This document shows positions 45,804 to 52,469 of a stretch of DNA of 64,000 nt, piece after piece. The DNA comes from JAGRCP01 sp942490705. Lineage in GTDB: Bacteria > Chloroflexota > Anaerolineae > Caldilineales > Caldilineaceae. The stretch lies in NCBI GenBank assembly GCA_942490705.1, contig CALNXY010000002.1, positions 248,001 through 312,000 on the forward strand, in the 5' to 3' direction. A program made the translations under genes and the position numbers. How positions within the stretch are numbered: position 1 is the first letter of the stretch; every line of letters begins with the position of its first letter. Below the pieces are notes generated by a model. The model searched no databases and had not been told where the DNA came from. It was given only the letters and a program-made list of their open reading frames with translations.

Positions 45804-46763
45804 ATGGAAGAATGGGTTATCGGCATTGACCTGGGCGCGACCAAGATCGCGCTAGGGTTGCTTGATCCGGAGAATCAGCTCGTGGCCACCAGCCGCCTGC
45901 CGACGCTGCCCGAAGATGGCAGCGCTGCCCTGGTTGAGCGCATTGCCGGCGGCGTGGATGCGCTGACCGCCAAGGTACACGGTGGCGGCCGCATTGCTGC
46001 GTTGGGCATCTGCACGCCCGGTCCGGTCGATCATCGCAGCGGCACCCTGCTCGATCCGCCCAATATGCGCGGGCTGCACAATACACCCCTGCGCGATCTG
46101 CTTACGGCGCGGCTGAGGATGCCGGTGGTGGTGGAGCATGACGCCAAGGCTGCCGCGCTGGGCGAGCATGGCTATGGCGCGGGCCAGGGCGAACAGAGCA
46201 TGGCGTACGTCGTCGTGGGGACGGGCGTAGGCGCGGCCTTTATCCTCGACGGGCGGCTCTATCGCGGGTTGCGTAACTCGGCCGGTGAAGTTGGCGGCAT
46301 GACGCTCGATCGTGATGCCGAGGAGCGTCCCACACTCTGCGGGGCCAATATCCGCGGCTGTGCCCAGGGCTATATGTCGGGCCCTGCTATTTCCTTCCAT
46401 TACGAGCGCCTTGCCCGAGCGGCCGGCCGCCCGGACGTCCAGCCCATCGAAGCATCTGAGGTCTCCCGGCGGGCAGCCGAGGGAGACGCGCTGGCCCAGG
46501 AAGTTATGCATGAAGCAGGATCGGCGCTGGGCATCATGATTGCATCCATGGCCCAAGTACTCGACATCGAGCTCTATATTGTTGGCGGTAGTGTGGTCAA
46601 GAGTGAGGACTTGCTGCTGGCGCCGGCGCGTGCCACGGTTGGCGATTACACGTTTGACTCCATCGGCGCGCACATTCGCATCGTGCCCGCCGCGCTGGGC
46701 GAAATCGCCCCCATTCTGGGGTGCGGGGGGCTGGCGCGAGAAGCATTGGCCTCGCTCACGTAA
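45804..46763 (+). CDS. ROK-family sugar kinase
   Basis: This 319-residue kinase has the ATP-binding D-L-G-A-T-K near residue 8, V-E-H-D-A-K-A-A-A-L-G-E with the catalytic Asp, and G-T-G-V-G-A-A-F-I in the second phosphate loop. The ROK zinc motif (C-x-C-G-x-x-G-C) is only partly kept: L-C-G-A-N-I-R-G-C. ROK enzymes phosphorylate glucose, N-acetylmannosamine, fructose or allose; the missing Cys makes the exact class uncertain. The ATG at 45804 has AAGGGAAG directly upstream, and the longer frame from 45711 has no support. It is the last plus-strand gene before the inverted repeat at 46796. Confidence 0.87.
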   Translation: MEEWVIGIDLGATKIALGLLDPENQLVATSRLPTLPEDGSAALVERIAGGVDALTAKVHGGGRIAALGICTPGPVDHRSGTLLDPPNMRGLHNTPLRDLLTARLRMPVVVEHDAKAAALGEHGYGAGQGEQSMAYVVVGTGVGAAFILDGRLYRGLRNSAGEVGGMTLDRDAEERPTLCGANIRGCAQGYMSGPAISFHYERLARAAGRPDVQPIEASEVSRRAAEGDALAQEVMHEAGSALGIMIASMAQVLDIELYIVGGSVVKSEDLLLAPARATVGDYTFDSIGAHIRIVPAALGEIAPILGCGGLAREALASLT

Positions 46764-46795
46764 GAAAGCTACGTGACTACACGTCGATTCCGCGA

Positions 46796-46852
46796 ACGCC
46801 GAGCCCCAGCTCGGCAAATACGCTGCCTGCCGAGCTGGGGCTCGGCGTTCCC
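46796..46852. repeat. Perfect 23-bp inverted repeat with nested palindromes
   Basis: Arms 46796-46818 and 46830-46852 are exact reverse complements with an 11-nt loop (46819-46829). Each arm also folds on itself, because GCCGAGC and GCTCGGC flank CCCA or TGGG. The element lies between the ROK kinase stop and a decayed convergent gene. It could be a bidirectional terminator or a REP-like palindrome; no T-run follows. Confidence 0.8.
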
Positions 46853-46880
46853 GGGGGGACTGTTGCTGTAGGTTCCGGCT

Positions 46881-47483
46881 TCAGCGGATGGCGTAGACGT
46901 AGCCGCTGTCGCTGAGAATGATGGCCTTGTGATTGATGATGGCCGCGGTCGACTCCCAAACGCGGCCGAATAGATTGAACTGCCAGCGCACGACCGGCTG
47001 GCCGTCCGGTCCGGCCAGACGCTCGACGCAGGTGAAGAAGGGCGACTCGGAAGAGCCGAAGTAGACGCAGTCGCCGGCCACCACCGGCCCCGGCAGGCCG
47101 CCACCGTCCTGTTCCCACAGGAGCGCGCCGCTGTTCGCATCCAGGCAGCAGATGGTCGATGTCACCCAGACCCCACAGAGCCCCGTGCCCCGGTTGATCG
47201 AGATGTAGACCCGCTCGCCGTCAACTGCGGGCGCCGTATTGAAGTTCGTTCATCCACGCTCAAAGGCCCAGATGACCTCACCCGTTTTACCATCCAGACA
47301 GCGAAAGGCGTCCGAGTCCCCGCTGGGCAAATAGAGACGCCCCTCTTTGGCTGCGGCCGTGCCCGAGTCGAAGGCGCCATCGACGTGGAACCGCCAGCGC
47401 AGCTGCCAGGTGGCAAGCTCCAGAGCGTGGACGTAGTGATCCCAGCTGCCAGAATAGACGAAATCGCCATCGATCACTGACCG
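46881..47483 (-). pseudogene. Decayed PQQ-type beta-propeller gene with in-frame stop
   Basis: The minus strand encodes propeller blades: V-Y-S-G-S-W-D-H-Y-V-H-A-L-E-L-A-T, L-Y-L-P-S-G-D-S-D-A-F-R-C-L-D-G-K-T-G and, further on, C-C-L-D-A-N-S-G-A-L-L-W-E-Q-D-G and I-L-S-D-S-G-Y-V-Y-A-I-R at the end. A TGA (47252-47250) interrupts the frame after A-F-E-R-G, and the same frame continues T-N-F-N-T-A-P-A-V-D-G-E-R-V-Y-I, so one nonsense change split the gene. A TAA at 47484-47486 and the missing signal peptide show the 5' end is lost. Intact relatives are secreted PQQ-like repeat proteins of unknown ligand. Confidence 0.75.
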
Positions 47484-47840
47484 TTATCAGCAAGCAGGGC
47501 GGGATTGTGTTGGAGCGGGGGCCGCTGGGCGAACTGTGGCTGGCGATTTACAATTACCGTGGCGCGCCGGTGCACCTGTGGGATTTTGCGTCGCTGGGCG
47601 GCGCCTTCTGGCAGGGGAATCTCCGTGCAGGTTTTGTGGTTGAGGTGGCGGCTCGGGCGGCATATGCCGATGCGTTCTTGGCGCATTTGTGCGATGGCTG
47701 GATCGCGGATGGCGTCAACCACGAACACGTGCGCACAGTCACCTATGCGAGTCGACTGCCTGACGCCGCCCGCAGACCTTGTAGCGCCCGATTACGTGCG
47801 CGTGGCCCACCGACCGAGCGATGTTGCCGGCGCAGCGTGA
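47477..47840 (+). pseudogene. Fragment of an unidentified gene, frameshifted
   Basis: The plus frame reads I-S-K-Q-G-G-I-V-L-E-R-G-P-L-G-E-L-W-L-A, then Y-N-Y-R-G-A-P-V-H-L-W-D-F-A-S-L-G-G and C-D-G-W-I-A-D-G-V-N-H-E-H-V-R-T-V-T-Y. Near 47760 the coding-like signal jumps to another frame, ending D-L-V-A-P-D-Y-V-R-V-A-H-R-P-S-D-V-A-G-A-A with a stop at 47840. There is no start signal and its 5' edge meets the PQQ pseudogene head-on. I do not recognise the family; with a GH88 gene next to it, a polysaccharide-active enzyme is possible. Confidence 0.45.
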
Positions 47841-47952
47841 TCCGGAGGCAGGATTGTCGCGCGCTTCTTCAATAGCCATCATCTGTTCAATAGCCATCAG
47901 TTGACCCCGTCATCATTCAGGTATCATTCAGAGATAAAGGAACGAACGACTC

Positions 47953-49359
47953 ATGCAGATACAGACCCAACTCTCCGCGCAGGCGCTTGTGCCCCACGTC
48001 GACGCCTTTACCGAGGTCGCCGGCCCCAAGATCTGGTCGCTGCACCAATCGTGGCAGCCCGAGCAGGGCTCGCCCGTCTTCACGCAAGATGGCCGCTATT
48101 CGTCGCGCAGCTGGACCGATTGGACGTCGGGCTTCTTCATCGGCCTGGCCATTCTGCAATTTGACCTGACGGACGACGCCCGCTTCCTGGATCTGGGGCG
48201 TGACAAGACGCGGCGGTACATGGCGCCGCACATTTCTCATTTCGGCGTCCATGATCATGGCTTCAACAATGTTTCAACCTATGGCAACCTACGCCGGCTC
48301 ATGTTGGAAGGCCGCACGCCCTACGATGCTTATGAACTTCATTTCTATGAACTGGCGCTGCAGCTCTCGGGCGCGGTGCAGGCCGCACGCTACGCCGAAA
48401 CCAACACGGGGAGCGGCTATCTCTACAGCTTCAACGGCCCCCACTCCCTCTTTGCAGACACGATTCGTTCCCTGCGCGCGTTGACGCTTGCGCACCATCT
48501 CGGCCACGTCATGTTGGGCGAAGGCGAGCGCAACATCAATCTCCTGGGGCGTGCCATAGAGCACGCTGACACCACTGCACGCTACAATGTCTACTTTGGC
48601 GAAGGCCGCGACATCTACGATGTGGCCGGTCGGGTTGTTCACGAGGCCATCTTCAACACGAACGACGGTCAATTCCGCTGTCCCAGCAGCCAGCAGGGGT
48701 ACTCGCCCTTCACGACCTGGACCCGCGGTGCGGCGTGGATCATCCTGGGCTATGCCGAGGAGCTGGAATTCCTGCAGACGCGCAGTGACGAAGAGCTGGA
48801 AGCTTTTGGCGGACGTGCCGCACTTGAGGATCTGTATCGCACCGTACTGCGAGCGACGTCCGACTACTACATCGACGGCTATACCACGCTTGACGGCATG
48901 CCCTTTTGGGATACGGGCGCGCCTGGCCTGGTCGAAGTAGGCGACTACACCCAAAGCAATTCGGACCCCTACAACGTTTACGAACCTGTTGACAGCTCGG
49001 CTGCCGCCATCACTGCACAGGGGCTGATTCGCTTTGGTACATATCTGGCCGGCAAGAGTGAAGAGGCTGCGGCACAGCGCTATCTGACCGCCGGTCTTAC
49101 GGTTGCCCAGACCATTTTGTCGGAACCCTATTTATCCACGGATCCGGACCATCAGGGGCTGCTTTTGCACACCGTCTACCACCGGCCCAATGGCTGGGAT
49201 TTTGTCCCGGCTGGGCAGTCGATTCCCTGTGGCGAATCGGCCATGTGGGGCGACTACCATCTAATGGAACTGGCGCTGCTGATCAAGCGCATGGCTGCAG
49301 GCGACTACCTAACATTCTGGGCTGATTCTGCTGCGCCGGATTCGACCCCATCATCCTAG
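47953..49359 (+). CDS. GH88-family unsaturated glucuronyl hydrolase
   Basis: This 468-residue protein has the alpha/alpha-barrel signature of GH88: W-T-D-W-T-S-G-F-F-I-G-L near residue 56, H-D-H-G-F-N, F-T-T-W-T-R-G-A-A-W-I-I-L-G-Y near 257, D-S-S-A-A-A-I-T-A-Q near 347 and W-G-D-Y-H-L-M-E-L-A near the end. GH88 enzymes hydrate the double bond of 4,5-unsaturated uronic acids left by polysaccharide lyases and release the uronate, which rearranges to a keto acid feeding the KDG pathway. No signal peptide is seen, so oligosaccharides must be imported first. AAAGGAACGAACG precedes the ATG. The KDG kinase and KDPG aldolase genes nearby fit this role. Confidence 0.88.
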   Translation: MQIQTQLSAQALVPHVDAFTEVAGPKIWSLHQSWQPEQGSPVFTQDGRYSSRSWTDWTSGFFIGLAILQFDLTDDARFLDLGRDKTRRYMAPHISHFGVHDHGFNNVSTYGNLRRLMLEGRTPYDAYELHFYELALQLSGAVQAARYAETNTGSGYLYSFNGPHSLFADTIRSLRALTLAHHLGHVMLGEGERNINLLGRAIEHADTTARYNVYFGEGRDIYDVAGRVVHEAIFNTNDGQFRCPSSQQGYSPFTTWTRGAAWIILGYAEELEFLQTRSDEELEAFGGRAALEDLYRTVLRATSDYYIDGYTTLDGMPFWDTGAPGLVEVGDYTQSNSDPYNVYEPVDSSAAAITAQGLIRFGTYLAGKSEEAAAQRYLTAGLTVAQTILSEPYLSTDPDHQGLLLHTVYHRPNGWDFVPAGQSIPCGESAMWGDYHLMELALLIKRMAAGDYLTFWADSAAPDSTPSS

Positions 49360-49390
49360 TTTTTCACATCGAGCTGGAGAGGCAGAAGCG

Positions 49391-50206
49391 ATGAAATCAA
49401 AGGTGATGGTTATGGAATCTGAATCAATGATGCAAACCCATGTTTCGCTGGAGATTTCAGGACCGGTTGCCACGCTGCTCTTTGCGTGCGACGCACCTGA
49501 AAAGCCCGTCACGCTGGATCATACCGTCCTGGCGGAGCTTGATGCGTGCCTGGACGAGATTCTCGCCGGGGTAGAGGCCCTGCGTGCCGTGATCGTGCGC
49601 AGCTGCTCGGCCAAGTATTTCATCGTCGGAGCCAACATTCGCGCTCTGCAGGAGCAGGACGCTGCCACAATCGTGCCGTGGGTGCGTCATGGCCATGCCG
49701 TCTTCAACAAGCTGGCTGGGCTGCCGTTGCCCGTGCTGGCCCGCGTGGAGGGCTTCGCGCTGGGCGGCGGCTTGGAATTGGCTCTGGCCTGCGATCTGAT
49801 TCTGGCGACGGAGACGGCCCGCTTTGGCCAGCCTGAGGCCAAGCTGGGCTTCGTGGCGGGATGGGGCGGCAGTCACCGTCTGCCGGCGCGGATTGGTGTG
49901 GCCCGGGCCAAGGAACTCTTTTTCACCGGCAAGATCATCGATGCTGAGACCGCTGCCCAAATCGGACTGGCCGATTTTGTAGGCGACCCGGCGGCATTGG
50001 ACGCCCACATTTCCGAACTGCTGGCCGGTATTCAGACGTGCAGCCCAGAGGCCGTGGCCCAGATGAAGCAACTGGTGGACAGCAGCGCAATGCGCACTAT
50101 CGAAGAGAGCGCACTGGCCGAAGCCGTGGCGTCGAGCGAATGCCTGGCCTCTGACGAGACGCAAGCCCGTGTTGCCGAATTTCTGACCCGATCTGGGCGA
50201 TCCTGA
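49391..50206 (+). CDS. Enoyl-CoA hydratase/isomerase (crotonase) family protein
   Basis: This 271-residue crotonase shows the oxyanion-hole motifs F-I-V-G-A-N-I (about residue 77) and G-F-A-L-G-G-G-L-E-L-A-L-A-C-D (about 120), plus F-G-Q-P-E-A-K-L-G with a Glu at the position often used in catalysis. Members act on acyl-CoA thioesters: hydration, isomerisation or cleavage. The start is uncertain among several Met in the first 17 residues; ATG 49391 with GGAGAGG upstream is used. A CoA enzyme is unusual in this sugar-acid block. It may belong with the aldehyde:ferredoxin oxidoreductase remnant just downstream in a lost aldehyde or acyl pathway. Confidence 0.87.
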   Translation: MKSKVMVMESESMMQTHVSLEISGPVATLLFACDAPEKPVTLDHTVLAELDACLDEILAGVEALRAVIVRSCSAKYFIVGANIRALQEQDAATIVPWVRHGHAVFNKLAGLPLPVLARVEGFALGGGLELALACDLILATETARFGQPEAKLGFVAGWGGSHRLPARIGVARAKELFFTGKIIDAETAAQIGLADFVGDPAALDAHISELLAGIQTCSPEAVAQMKQLVDSSAMRTIEESALAEAVASSECLASDETQARVAEFLTRSGRS

Positions 50207-50221
50207 AGGTGCACTCTGTAA

Positions 50222-50368
50222 GCCTCACATAGCGGCACGGCCATTGATCGCGTCGAATTCGACAAGGCGATTCAACTCTATTACGATATGGCTGGGTGGG
50301 ACGAAGCAGGCGAGTCCAAAACGGCCGAGCTGGCGGAGCTGGGACTGCTTGACTTTGCTCTGGTTTGA
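50222..50368 (+). pseudogene. C-terminal remnant of an aldehyde:ferredoxin oxidoreductase (AOR)
   Basis: A 48-codon open stretch reads V-E-F-D-K-A-I-Q-L-Y-Y-D-M-A-G-W-D-E-A-G-E then K-T-A-E-L-A-E-L-G-L-L and ends at a TGA. The pattern of a helix, Y-Y-x-x-x-G-W-D and then L-x-x-L-G-L is the extreme C-terminus of AOR-family tungsten enzymes. A TAA directly upstream and the absence of any start or preceding domain show it is only a tail. The rest of the 348-bp gap to the next gene holds no other recognisable feature. Confidence 0.7.
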
Positions 50369-50554
50369 ATGATTATCCAAACGCGTGACTGTTTCAGCGC
50401 CGCCATCATGGAACGCCGATCGGACGGATTGGGCGAATCTGCGTAGATAAAGGCAGAATGAATCCGCATCGATCCGCCCATTCCCGGTGCATTGTCGTTC
50501 CATCTGACGACAGCTGAATGGTTACACAAACTCAATGAAACAGGCAGAATCCAA

Positions 50555-51196
50555 ATGAACGAAGTAGTGAGCAAGCTAGGCGAAGTCGGCATTATTCCCG
50601 TGGTGGCGATCGCGCGCGCCGAGGACGCCAAGGCCCTGGGCCAGGCGCTGCTGGACGGCGGTCTGCCCTGCGCGGAAATCACCTTTCGCACGGCGGCCGC
50701 GGAAGAGGCGATCCGCAGCATGTCGAGCGCATTCCCGGAGATCCTGGTCGGCGCCGGCACGGTGCTTTCCGTCGAGCAGGCGCAGCGCGCCGCGGGCGCA
50801 GGTGCGCGCTTCATTGTTTCGCCGGGCTTTGACCCGGCTGTGGTCGACTGGTGTCTGGCCAACGATGTGGCCATCACGCCCGGTGTGGCGACGCCAAGCG
50901 ACGTGATCATGGGAATCAACCGTGGGCTGGAAGTCGTCAAGTTCTTCCCCGCAGAAGCGCTCGGCGGTACGAAGACGCTGAAGGCCATCGGCGCACCCTT
51001 TGGCGGCGTCAAGTTTATTCCTACCGGGGGGATCAGCGCCGCCAATCTTGCTGACTACCTGAGCCTGCCCATGGTGCATGCCTGCGGCGGCAGCTGGATG
51101 GTAAAAAAGCAGCTCATTTCCGATGGTGATTTCGACGCCATTGCCGCGCTGGCCAAAGAGGCAGTGGCGCTGGTCGCGGCCACGCGCGCTGCGTAG
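50555..51196 (+). CDS. eda: 2-keto-3-deoxy-6-phosphogluconate (KDPG) aldolase
   Basis: This 213-residue class I aldolase has V-G-A-G-T-V-L near residue 64, F-I-V-S-P-G-F with the phosphate-site region, and the Schiff-base Lys in V-V-K-F-F-P-A-E (about residue 129), then P-T-G-G-I-S. It splits KDPG to pyruvate and glyceraldehyde 3-phosphate; some relatives split 4-hydroxy-2-oxoglutarate. The ATG at 50555 is chosen over the longer frame from 50492 because the family starts there and AGGCAG lies upstream. The next gene is the KDG kinase that makes its substrate. Confidence 0.92.
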   Translation: MNEVVSKLGEVGIIPVVAIARAEDAKALGQALLDGGLPCAEITFRTAAAEEAIRSMSSAFPEILVGAGTVLSVEQAQRAAGAGARFIVSPGFDPAVVDWCLANDVAITPGVATPSDVIMGINRGLEVVKFFPAEALGGTKTLKAIGAPFGGVKFIPTGGISAANLADYLSLPMVHACGGSWMVKKQLISDGDFDAIAALAKEAVALVAATRAA

Positions 51197-51259
51197 GCAG
51201 ACTTCAATCATTTTGCCGTGGGCGTAGAGAGCGCACACGGCCCTCTGAGGAGAATACTC

Positions 51260-52306
51260 ATGTCTGGTAAAGTCGTCACCCTTGGCGAAATCATGTTGCG
51301 CTTGAAGCCGCCCGGTTTTGAGCGCTTCTTTCAGTCTTCCGAATTCGAAGCGACCTTTGGCGGCGGGGAAGGCAACGTTGCCATTTCGCTGGCTACCCTG
51401 GGCCTGGACGCAACCTTCGTCACCGCCCTGCCCGCCAACCTGATTGCCGACGCCTGCATCCGCTTTCTGCGCGGCCGCGGCGTTGATACCAGCCAGATTC
51501 AGCGCAGCGGCGAGCGCATGGGCATCTATTTCCTGGAGGCCGGCGCCAATCAGCGACCGTCCAAGGTCGTGTACGATCGCTCCCACTCCTCCATCTCCAC
51601 ATTGACGGCCGACAGTCTGGACTGGGACGCGATCTTTGCCGACGCCGGCTGGTTTCACATCACCGGCATCACGCCGGCGCTGAGCGAGTCCGCGGCCGAG
51701 CTCTCGCTGACCGCGGCCAAAGAAGCCAAGGCGCGTGGCGTTACGGTCTCCTGCGACTACAACTTTCGCAAGAAGCTGTGGAACTACGGCAAGAGCGCGC
51801 CCGAAGTCATGCGCGAGCTCGTTGAATCGGTGGATGTGGGCATTGCCAACGAAGAGGATTGCCAGCGCTCCCTGGGCGTGAGCGTGGATGAGGGTGACTG
51901 GGAGCATGCAGTGGGTTCGGGCGAACTGGACTTAGCCAAGTACGAAGCCCTGGCCAAGAAGATGTTTGCAACCTTCCCCAACCTCAAATATCAAACCATT
52001 ACCCTGCGTCAGAGCTACAGCGCCAGCCACAATGGCTGGTCCGCTTGCCTCTACAATGGCAGTGACTTCTATGTGAGTCCGCGTTACGACATCACCGACA
52101 TTGTCGACCGCGTCGGCGGCGGCGATTCCTTTGCAGCAGGGCTCATTTACGGCCTCCACACCGGCATGAGCGACGCTGACGCACTCAATTTTGCGACCGC
52201 GGCTTCCTGTCTCAAGCACTCCATCTCCGGTGACGTGAATCTGGTGACGGTCGACGAGGTCATGACGCTCATGGGCGGCGATGCCTCGGGGCGCGTCCAG
52301 CGCTAA
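51260..52306 (+). CDS. kdgK: 2-keto-3-deoxygluconate kinase, PfkB family
   Basis: This 348-residue sugar kinase has the PfkB N-terminal motif G-G-G-E-G-N-V-A-I-S-L near residue 34 and the C-terminal G-G-G-D-S-F-A-A-G-L with the catalytic Asp near residue 290. KdgK phosphorylates 2-keto-3-deoxygluconate to KDPG, the substrate of the aldolase directly upstream. Assignment to KdgK rests on the pairing and on L-R-L-K-P-P-G-type N-terminal residues. The ATG at 51260 has GAGGAG 7 nt upstream. It is followed by the inverted repeat at 52331 and then the glycyl radical enzyme. Confidence 0.9.
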   Translation: MSGKVVTLGEIMLRLKPPGFERFFQSSEFEATFGGGEGNVAISLATLGLDATFVTALPANLIADACIRFLRGRGVDTSQIQRSGERMGIYFLEAGANQRPSKVVYDRSHSSISTLTADSLDWDAIFADAGWFHITGITPALSESAAELSLTAAKEAKARGVTVSCDYNFRKKLWNYGKSAPEVMRELVESVDVGIANEEDCQRSLGVSVDEGDWEHAVGSGELDLAKYEALAKKMFATFPNLKYQTITLRQSYSASHNGWSACLYNGSDFYVSPRYDITDIVDRVGGGDSFAAGLIYGLHTGMSDADALNFATAASCLKHSISGDVNLVTVDEVMTLMGGDASGRVQR

Positions 52307-52330
52307 ACGAGTCGGCGGAGATCCGCGAAA

Positions 52331-52390
52331 ATCTTTGAGGAAGCTGTGATTGGGAAATTGACCATATCCATGATCAGCTTCCTCAAAGAT
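52331..52390. repeat. 16-bp inverted repeat between kdgK and the glycyl radical enzyme gene
   Basis: Arms 52331-52346 and 52375-52390 are exact reverse complements with a 28-nt loop. It lies 25 nt after the kdgK stop and 80 nt before the ATG of the radical enzyme. It could terminate or attenuate transcription into the radical enzyme genes, or be a regulator-binding site. No T-run follows. Confidence 0.6.
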
Positions 52391-52469
52391 GGTTGACAGC
52401 AGTCTTTTCTCATCGCCGCTGCGTATCAACTCGACGAATGTTGTCATCACTACACAATTTGGAGAGGCC

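Noticed and set aside
50222..50368. Treating the AOR tail as a small functional gene
   Set aside because: It has no start codon signal and follows directly after a stop; it matches only the final helix region of a roughly 600-residue enzyme.
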